This document shows positions 1 to 4,656 of a DNA stretch of 6,565 nt, one piece after another. The DNA is from Akkermansiaceae bacterium. GTDB lineage: Bacteria; Verrucomicrobiota; Verrucomicrobiia; Verrucomicrobiales; Akkermansiaceae. Position numbers and translations under genes: made by a program. The notes beneath the pieces are model-generated. The model ran no database searches. It saw nothing but the letters and a program-made list of their open reading frames with translations, and was not told where the DNA came from. Positions within the stretch are counted from its first letter, which is position 1. The number at the start of each line of letters is the position of its first letter. The stretch lies in contig JACMMB010000100.1 of NCBI GenBank assembly GCA_014379305.1, positions 1-6,565 on the forward strand. The letters run 5' to 3'.

Positions 1-60
1 AAGTAGCCAAGAATTCTCCCTCCAGGCGAGCGACATTTTCCATTGGAATTTATAGGTCAT
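1..60 (-). CDS. Possible 5' end of a divergent gene, running off the left edge (permease-like N-terminus?)
   Basis: Seen: on the minus strand an ATG at 60-58 opens a frame of 20 codons without a stop that reaches the left edge; it reads MTYKFQWKMSLAWRENSWLL. Known: FtsX-type ABC-transporter permeases often begin with a short hydrophilic stretch containing a K-M-x-W-R-(D/E)-like motif before the first membrane helix. Inference: this could be the first residues of such a permease, transcribed divergently from the TPR gene. Its start codon would share the CATG palindrome with the ATG at 59. An internal ATG at 36-34 is an alternative start. No clear Shine-Dalgarno sequence is visible. Twenty open codons are weak evidence, so this remains tentative. 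Confidence 0.33.
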   Translation of the reverse strand, partial: MTYKFQWKMSLAWRENSWLL

Positions 61-1774
61 GGCCCATCATTCGGTCATGCCGAAGCTGCTCGCCTCTTTC
101 TTGTTTTTCATTGGATGCTTAACTGGATTAAGTCAGGAAGAGGCTGGGAAACCGCCACTCGCCACTGAAATTACATTCGTGGATAAATGTATCCCGGAGT
201 CAGTCAAAAATCTCCGTCCTCCTCCCCCATTCCCATTTCATAAAGGCCTGGTTACCGCCGTCACAACAGTCAATGAGCTGGCCCAACTTCATACGGTTCA
301 AGGTCTCAATCATCTGCACGGGGGCTGGGAGTTCGAAGCGAGCAGGCATTTCGCGATCGCCATGCGGGAAGATCCGGAATGCCTGATGGCGCATTGGGGA
401 ATGGTCATGTGTTTGCTCTCCCCATCACCGGAAACCGACGAGGCCCGCATCGCCGCCACCGACCGTCTTCTACATCTCATCAGCGAGGGCAAAGGCACTG
501 ACCTCGAGCGCGGCTTTGCTTATGGAATTGTCAAATATCTCGAAGAAGGGCCTGCCGGCGCTGCCAAGGCATATCGTCAGGTGGCCGATAAATTTCCCGG
601 AGAGATCCAATCGGAGATTTTCGCAGCACTCTTCGGCCGCGGCGGGTATGACGATCTCGGTTCGATCACTCCGACCCAAGAGTCATCCGAGCAACGCCTA
701 CAGACTCTGATTGAAAAAAATCCAGACAACGCACTCCCGCTCCACGCCCTGCTGCTCATACGCGCCGAAGCACCCGACCTACGCCCCTCGCTCGAACTCG
801 CCCGCCGCCTGACGCAACTTGTCCCCGACTACGCCCCGTATTTCCATCTCCTCGGCCATTATGAGTGGCGCTGCGGTGAACATGCCAAAGCCGCCTCCGC
901 ATTTGGACGCGCCGTCACCCTGTTTTCCACTTGGATGAAGGAAAACAAAGCCGCACCTGCGGATTGCGGTGAGTGGGTCAGATCCGAATGTTATCGCGTC
1001 GTCGCCCTCGCTTCGAAGGGCGACTTCGACAATGCATTGGCGGCTGCGGAAAAAATTTCAAACACTTCGGTGGACCCGAAACGACTGGCTGCTTCCGGTA
1101 CGCGCCAGATCCTCTGGGAGGCACAGACCCTGCCCGCGCGCATCCTCCTGAGACGCAGCGATAAAGGCGATCCGGCAAAAGCACTCGCCGCCTTGCCATC
1201 GCCCGAGGCGGGTAAGGATATTCGCGCGAGATCGCTTTCCTACTGGTGGGTGGACGGCCTCAGAATAGCTATCGAAGCACAGAGACTACTCGATACCGGA
1301 GTGCTGGACGAGGCCTCCAAAACCATTGAAGCCATTTCCTTCCACGGCCAGGCTATGGCTAAAAGGCAGACCATGGGTGCCGTCATTGGTGAGCGTTCCC
1401 AGTGGATACGTTCCTTCAGAGCTCTGGAAGTTCTCGCCAGCGAACTTCGTGGTCGCCTCGCCCTTGCGGGCCCTCCCGCCGGGCACGGCTCGGCCTTCAA
1501 TTGGTTCCGTGCCGCCGCTGACCGTCAAAAGCCAACTTCAATGCTTAGCCCGCCTGCCATCCTCACTCCGATGGCCATGCGGCTTGGAGATTATTATTTG
1601 GCTAGGAACCAGCCTACGGAAGCCATCGCTGCTTACAACGAAGCCCTCGCCAATTTTCCCAACGACCTGGAAACCTTGGAAAGACTTCAAAAAGCCTACT
1701 CCGCTGGCAATCAAACAGAAAAAGCCGCCGAAACGGATGCGATTATAAAAAGCCTCGCGCCGGAGGCCGAGTAA
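59..1774 (+). CDS. Secreted or lipid-anchored tetratricopeptide-repeat protein
   Basis: A 571-residue protein with an N-terminal export signal. Residues 8-25 hold a Lys followed by a hydrophobic core (LLASFLFFIGCLTGLS). FIGC, with Cys20, resembles a lipobox, so it may be a lipoprotein; otherwise cleavage near Ser25-Gln26 would release it into the periplasm. A Pro-rich stretch (residues 53-59) follows. A helical repeat then starts around residues 84-120 with W90EFEASRHF and a later DPECLMAHWG motif, a pattern common in secreted bacterial TPR proteins. Further TPR-like helix pairs lie near 222-290 (LARRLTQLVPDYAPYFHLLG) and 505-568 (GDYYLARNQPTEAIAAYNEA). TPRs bind proteins; no catalytic motif is visible, and the partner is unknown. 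Start: ATG at 59 is the most upstream, but ATG at 77 (residue 7) gives a more typical signal peptide and would leave room for a divergent gene. Neither has a clear Shine-Dalgarno sequence. The gene ends 31 bases before the stop of the convergent TPR gene. Confidence 0.85.
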   Translation: MAHHSVMPKLLASFLFFIGCLTGLSQEEAGKPPLATEITFVDKCIPESVKNLRPPPPFPFHKGLVTAVTTVNELAQLHTVQGLNHLHGGWEFEASRHFAIAMREDPECLMAHWGMVMCLLSPSPETDEARIAATDRLLHLISEGKGTDLERGFAYGIVKYLEEGPAGAAKAYRQVADKFPGEIQSEIFAALFGRGGYDDLGSITPTQESSEQRLQTLIEKNPDNALPLHALLLIRAEAPDLRPSLELARRLTQLVPDYAPYFHLLGHYEWRCGEHAKAASAFGRAVTLFSTWMKENKAAPADCGEWVRSECYRVVALASKGDFDNALAAAEKISNTSVDPKRLAASGTRQILWEAQTLPARILLRRSDKGDPAKALAALPSPEAGKDIRARSLSYWWVDGLRIAIEAQRLLDTGVLDEASKTIEAISFHGQAMAKRQTMGAVIGERSQWIRSFRALEVLASELRGRLALAGPPAGHGSAFNWFRAAADRQKPTSMLSPPAILTPMAMRLGDYYLARNQPTEAIAAYNEALANFPNDLETLERLQKAYSAGNQTEKAAETDAIIKSLAPEAE

Positions 1775-1793
1775 AAACCTGCTTTCAGCAAGG
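1773..1793 (-). terminator. Intrinsic terminator for the minus-strand TPR gene
   Basis: Read on the minus strand, CCTTGC - TGAAA - GCAGG forms a 5-bp stem with one bulged base (1793-1778), followed directly by five T (1777-1773). It lies 12 bases past the TAG stop of the minus-strand TPR gene, the expected place. On the plus strand the same hairpin has no T-run, so it should work in one direction only. The T-run overlaps the TAA stop of the plus-strand TPR gene. The short bulged stem limits confidence. Confidence 0.55.
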
Positions 1794-1805
1794 CTGAGAC
1801 TGTTC

Positions 1806-2696
1806 CTAATTTGTTTCCAACAATTCCCGAACCCGTCCTGCGATTACTTGGGAAAGATTTTCCTCACCCTCGGCTTTTAGAAAGTCGCAATAGTTGGAGG
1901 CCACCGCCTCCAGATCATCCGCATAAGCAACGCCCAACGACTCGAAGCTCGCCAAGGCCTTTTCGAAATGCCGCCGCGCCCAAGCCCGGTCGCCGGTTTC
2001 CAGCAAGGCCAGCGCCAGATTGTTATGCGATTGCGCCGTGTCCGGATGGCTCTCGCCAAACAACTCCCGACGCGTTTCCAGCGCCATCATGTGCATTTCC
2101 CGGGCCTGTTCCAGATAACCTGCCGCAAGATAAACCGCCCCGAGATTATTGGAAACCGCTGCCGTCTCCTCATGCTTCTGTCCCAGATTTGCATGCATGA
2201 TTTCCAAGGCCTTTAAAAAATGATCCTCAGCCGTATCGAGATCCCCATTGGCTTTGGCCAGGAAACCCAAATTGTTCACCATTGACGCCACATCCAGGGA
2301 CAACGGCGGATCGTGCTTTTCAAAATACTCGACCGCCTTCCTCCAACTCTCGGTCGCCTTGTCAGGTCGTGCCTGCGCGTCGTACGCCGCACCGAGCACA
2401 GCATGGAGCCGCCCCATCTGCGCGAGTCGATCGGGTCGATTGTCCAACTGATCGATTGCTTGTTTTGCATCCTCGGCGGACTCCTCGTTTCTTCCGAGCT
2501 TGAGCAAAATCTGAGTTCGCAGCTCCAAAGCCGTGGCGAACGCATCAATGGTATCGAGATCGGGCCCGAGCATCTGTTGACACTTGTCGATCATCGCCGT
2601 CGCAGCGTGCAGAGCCTCGTTCGGATCACCTGCTTCTTGCAGAGTCGCCACTCTGTCTTGCATGATTTGGATTAAATTGGCGGTAGGGGTATCCAT
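1806..2696 (-). CDS. Cytoplasmic TPR protein, kinesin-light-chain type repeats
   Basis: A 296-residue protein with no signal peptide or membrane segment, so probably cytoplasmic. Three clear repeats with a period of about 42 residues occupy roughly 135-177, 178-219 and 220-261. Each carries the kinesin-light-chain-like signature of a helix with NNLG or NNLA, then G-(D/Y)-L-x-x-A, then ALE or ALA, and two end with a G-x-x-H-x-(E/D) turn (GQKHEE, GESHPD). Weaker TPR-like helices precede them (about 20-125). Such repeats make a concave protein-binding scaffold; no enzymatic domain is visible, so the function and partner are unknown. Start: the ATG at 2696-2694 has no Shine-Dalgarno sequence, and the sequence before it contains an imperfect inverted repeat. 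The gene is 57 bases downstream of recO on the same strand and could be co-transcribed. It is probably ended by the hairpin at 1773-1793. Confidence 0.85.
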   Translation of the reverse strand: MDTPTANLIQIMQDRVATLQEAGDPNEALHAATAMIDKCQQMLGPDLDTIDAFATALELRTQILLKLGRNEESAEDAKQAIDQLDNRPDRLAQMGRLHAVLGAAYDAQARPDKATESWRKAVEYFEKHDPPLSLDVASMVNNLGFLAKANGDLDTAEDHFLKALEIMHANLGQKHEETAAVSNNLGAVYLAAGYLEQAREMHMMALETRRELFGESHPDTAQSHNNLALALLETGDRAWARRHFEKALASFESLGVAYADDLEAVASNYCDFLKAEGEENLSQVIAGRVRELLETN

Positions 2697-2714
2697 GTTG
2701 AACGCAGGCTTGTG

Positions 2715-2741
2715 AAAGGATATACGGCAGGAAATACCTTT
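2715..2741. repeat. Imperfect inverted repeat upstream of the minus-strand TPR gene
   Basis: AAAGGATAT (2715-2723) faces ATACCTTT (2734-2741): an 8-bp stem with one bulged base and a 10-base loop. It lies between recO and the TPR gene. Neither strand has a following T-run, so it is not a typical terminator. It could be a leader hairpin, a processing site, an operator, or chance. Confidence 0.3.
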
Positions 2742-2753
2742 GACGAGCGGAAA

Positions 2754-3293
2754 TCACATGGGCGGCCCCAATCGCTCGACCAATTGTTTCCGCGACGCCG
2801 GTAGCTGGCCCAAATGCCCGCCAAGCGTAGCTTCAGCCGATTTCTTGTTTTCCGCTATCCCCAATACCTCCGCCAATCCTTTCTCAAAATGGAACATCGC
2901 CCGCAGGGTTGGCTCCTTACAATCCAGATGATCGAGCGCCCGTGACAATAAATCATGCATAGGCGCATCGGCATGCTCCAGCCCCACGCCAGCCTCCACC
3001 AATTGGCAAAAATACCCGGCCATCAAAGTCGACTCATAGTTCCTCCGCAAACCCTGCCTCCAGTTCGAGATCACAAGCTCCCGCAGAATATGGAGCTCAC
3101 CCCGCCTAGCCCGTAAAACCGAGATTTCGCCCGAGAAAAATAAATCCAGTTTTCCCGCAAAAATACTTTTCGGCCGCAAAGCTCCCTTGACTACGGTTTT
3201 CACCAAACCCTCCTCCTCGGTGAACCAATGTACGATCAAACTGGTGTCCGTCAGGCGGGTTTTCCGGATCAGTATGGCTTCGGTGGCAAACAC
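2754..3293 (-). CDS. recO: DNA repair protein RecO, short form
   Basis: RecO works in the RecFOR pathway: it helps load RecA onto SSB-coated single-stranded DNA and anneals strands. Seen: from the GTG at 3293-3291 the product is 179 residues. It starts in register with the family N-terminus (FATEAILIRKTRLTDTSLIV), then FTEEEGLVKTVVKGALRPKS, matching the N-terminal OB-fold, then a helical part (about 85-145) with YFCQLVEAG and LRAMFHFEKGLAEVLGI. E. coli RecO has 242 residues. Here the protein stops about 35 residues after the FEKGLAEVLG helix and has no CxxC zinc-binding pairs (only Cys96 and Cys125). Start: the frame stays open to an ATG at 3407, and another ATG lies at 3365, but those extensions overlap the divergent small gene and have no RecO similarity, so GTG is preferred although it has no Shine-Dalgarno sequence. 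A weak promoter-like pair (TTGGCT, 18 bases, TATCAA) lies in the divergent gap. Confidence 0.88.
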   Translation of the reverse strand: MFATEAILIRKTRLTDTSLIVHWFTEEEGLVKTVVKGALRPKSIFAGKLDLFFSGEISVLRARRGELHILRELVISNWRQGLRRNYESTLMAGYFCQLVEAGVGLEHADAPMHDLLSRALDHLDCKEPTLRAMFHFEKGLAEVLGIAENKKSAEATLGGHLGQLPASRKQLVERLGPPM

Positions 3294-3363
3294 GGGTGGG
3301 AAAAGGAATTGGAGATTCGGCTTGATACGTTCGTCGCCCTGCCCTAGCCAATGGCCAGCAACC

Positions 3364-3621
3364 ATGGGCCAGCAATCTAAAAAAATCATCAAACGCCGTC
3401 GTCGCACGGATTATATCAAGCGTAAAAAAGAGCAAGCCAAGCTTGGCGGAATTCTTCCGAAAGCCACTGTGAAGAAAGCCGCGCCGAAATCAGCTTCCGC
3501 TCCTGCCGAAAAGCCCGCTGCAAAAAAAGCCGTGAAAAAGGTCGCCAAGAAAGCTCCCGCAAAAAAAGCCGCTAAAAAAGTCGCGAATGTCGATGAATCC
3601 AGCGAGACCACTGAGAGTTGA
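3364..3621 (+). CDS. Small Lys/Ala/Arg-rich basic protein, probably nucleic-acid binding
   Basis: An 85-residue, very basic protein. The N-terminal part (1-27) reads MGQQSKKIIKRRRRTDYIKR and continues KKEQAKL, a charged segment likely to be helical. From about residue 34 it becomes a low-complexity Ala/Lys/Pro tail with repeated AKKA, VKKV and PAKKA units, like histone H1 or bacterial histone-like tails, and ends acidic (NVDESSETTES). Such tails usually bind DNA or RNA non-specifically. I associate proteins starting MGQQSKK with Verrucomicrobia from memory, without being able to check. It is not the separate small basic protein known as a PVC signature (family TIGR04137), as far as I recall that sequence. 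Start: ATG at 3364 begins the conserved-looking block; the open frame reaches back to 3187 only as antisense of recO. There is no Shine-Dalgarno sequence. It is divergent from recO (70-base gap) and followed by a strong terminator. Exact role unknown. Confidence 0.85.
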   Translation: MGQQSKKIIKRRRRTDYIKRKKEQAKLGGILPKATVKKAAPKSASAPAEKPAAKKAVKKVAKKAPAKKAAKKVANVDESSETTES

Positions 3622-3645
3622 TCCAAACTAAAATCATTTTCCCAT

Positions 3646-3676
3646 AGCCGGTCTTCTTCTGGAAGCCCGGCTTTTT
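3646..3676 (+). terminator. Intrinsic terminator after the small basic protein gene
   Basis: AGCCGG (3646-3651) pairs with CCGGCT (3667-3672). Inside, CTTC (3653-3656) pairs with GAAG (3662-3665) across one T-C mismatch, around the loop TTCTG. Five T follow (3672-3676). It lies 24 bases after the TGA of the small basic gene and only 20 bases before the ATG of the dehydrogenase gene. The T-run is on the plus strand only. Confidence 0.8.
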
Positions 3677-3696
3677 CATTCCAGCTGAAATTTCCC

Positions 3697-4656
3697 ATGA
3701 ACATCACAGTCCTCGACGGCCACACACTCAATCCAGGGGACAACCCTTGGTCCGAAATCGAATCCCTGGGCAATCTCACCGTTTACGACCGGACATCCGC
3801 CGATCTCATCGTCGAACGTTCCAGGGAAGCCGAAATCATCCTGACCAACAAAACCCCGCTTACAGCCGAAACCCTTGCCCGACTTCCCAAACTTAAGTTC
3901 ATCGCCGTCCTCGCCACCGGCTACAACATCGTCGATACCGCCTACGCAGCCAGGACCAACATCCCAGTCTCCAACGTCCCGATCTACGGCACCGATGCAG
4001 TCGCAGAATTTGTTTTTTCCCTCATCCTTGATTTCTACAAACGCCCCGCCTTCCACAGCGAGCTGGTCATGGCAGGCGCATGGGAAAGCTCCAGCGATTT
4101 CTGCTTTTGGAAAAATCCATATTTCCGCGAGCTCGCCGGCAAAACCCTCGGCATCATTGGCTTCGGACGCATCGGGCAACGTGTCGGTGAACTCGCCGCC
4201 GCATTCAAAATGAACATTCTTGCCCATTCCCGCAGCCGCTCCTCGGAAACCAGTGTTCCATTCCAATGGGCAACCATCGATGAAATCCTGGGGCAATCCG
4301 ATGTCATCACCCTCCACTGCCCGCTGTCCCCGGAAAATCACCACATGATCGGTGAAGCTGCGATCGGAAAAATGAAACCCAACGCCTTCCTTATCAATAC
4401 GGCCCGTGGCCAGCTCATCGACGAACAAGCTTTGGCGGATGCCCTAAACTCCGACCGTTTGGCCGGTGCGGCATGTGATGTCGTTTCCGCCGAACCCATT
4501 CTCCCAGGCAACCCTTTATTGAAAGCCAAAAACATCACCCTCACTCCCCACATCGCATGGGCGGCATTCGAAGCCCGCCAACGCCTTATGTCGGTGACCG
4601 CGGAGAACATCCGCGCCTTTATCGCCGGCAAGCCGATCCACCTCGTAAACGCCTAA
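3697..4656 (+). CDS. D-2-hydroxyacid dehydrogenase (glycerate dehydrogenase/hydroxypyruvate reductase type)
   Basis: A complete 319-residue NAD(P)-dependent D-isomer 2-hydroxyacid dehydrogenase, reducing a 2-oxoacid such as hydroxypyruvate or glyoxylate to the D-2-hydroxyacid in the cytoplasm. Seen: the substrate-binding half includes LATGYNIVD (72-80) and YGTDAVAEF (97-105). The Rossmann motif GFGRIG is at 155-160. The catalytic residues are Arg237 (INTARGQLID), Glu266 (VVSAEPILPGNPL) and His285 (TPHIAWA). Length and order are normal for the family, with no C-terminal ACT domain, so it is not a long-form SerA. After the second strand of the nucleotide fold the sequence is ILAHSRSRSS (174-183), with no acidic residue of the kind that binds the NAD ribose. 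This hints at NADPH use. Glycerate dehydrogenase (HprA-like) is the best guess, but substrate cannot be fixed from sequence. The ATG at 3697 has no Shine-Dalgarno sequence. The gene lies just after a terminator and overlaps the convergent rsmA-Nudix gene by 4 bases. Confidence 0.93.
   Translation: MNITVLDGHTLNPGDNPWSEIESLGNLTVYDRTSADLIVERSREAEIILTNKTPLTAETLARLPKLKFIAVLATGYNIVDTAYAARTNIPVSNVPIYGTDAVAEFVFSLILDFYKRPAFHSELVMAGAWESSSDFCFWKNPYFRELAGKTLGIIGFGRIGQRVGELAAAFKMNILAHSRSRSSETSVPFQWATIDEILGQSDVITLHCPLSPENHHMIGEAAIGKMKPNAFLINTARGQLIDEQALADALNSDRLAGAACDVVSAEPILPGNPLLKAKNITLTPHIAWAAFEARQRLMSVTAENIRAFIAGKPIHLVNA

Noticed and set aside
1326..1748. A 140-codon plus-strand open frame in another frame of the TPR gene
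   Set aside because: The overlapping frame has the signal peptide and TPR pattern; this one has no domain and no initiation signal.
1811..2200. A 129-codon plus-strand open frame
   Set aside because: Antisense to the kinesin-light-chain-type TPR gene; Pro/Arg-rich shadow sequence without a domain.
3187..3363. N-terminal extension of the small basic protein to 3187
   Set aside because: It is antisense to recO, and its residues lack the basic composition of the gene; the characteristic block begins at the ATG at 3364.
3294..3407. N-terminal extension of RecO to the ATG at 3407
   Set aside because: The added 38 residues have no RecO similarity and overlap the 5' end of the divergent small basic gene; the family N-terminus aligns with the GTG at 3293.
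3478..3590. DNA repeat array in the Lys/Ala tail region
   Set aside because: The similarity comes from repeated Ala and Lys codons; units are irregular and there is no spacer-repeat layout, so it is not a CRISPR or a defined tandem repeat.
3676..4428. A 250-codon open frame on the minus strand
   Set aside because: It is fully antisense to the dehydrogenase gene, whose motifs are all clear; the translation is a Gly/Asp/Phe-rich string with no recognisable domain, as expected from codon bias on the other strand.
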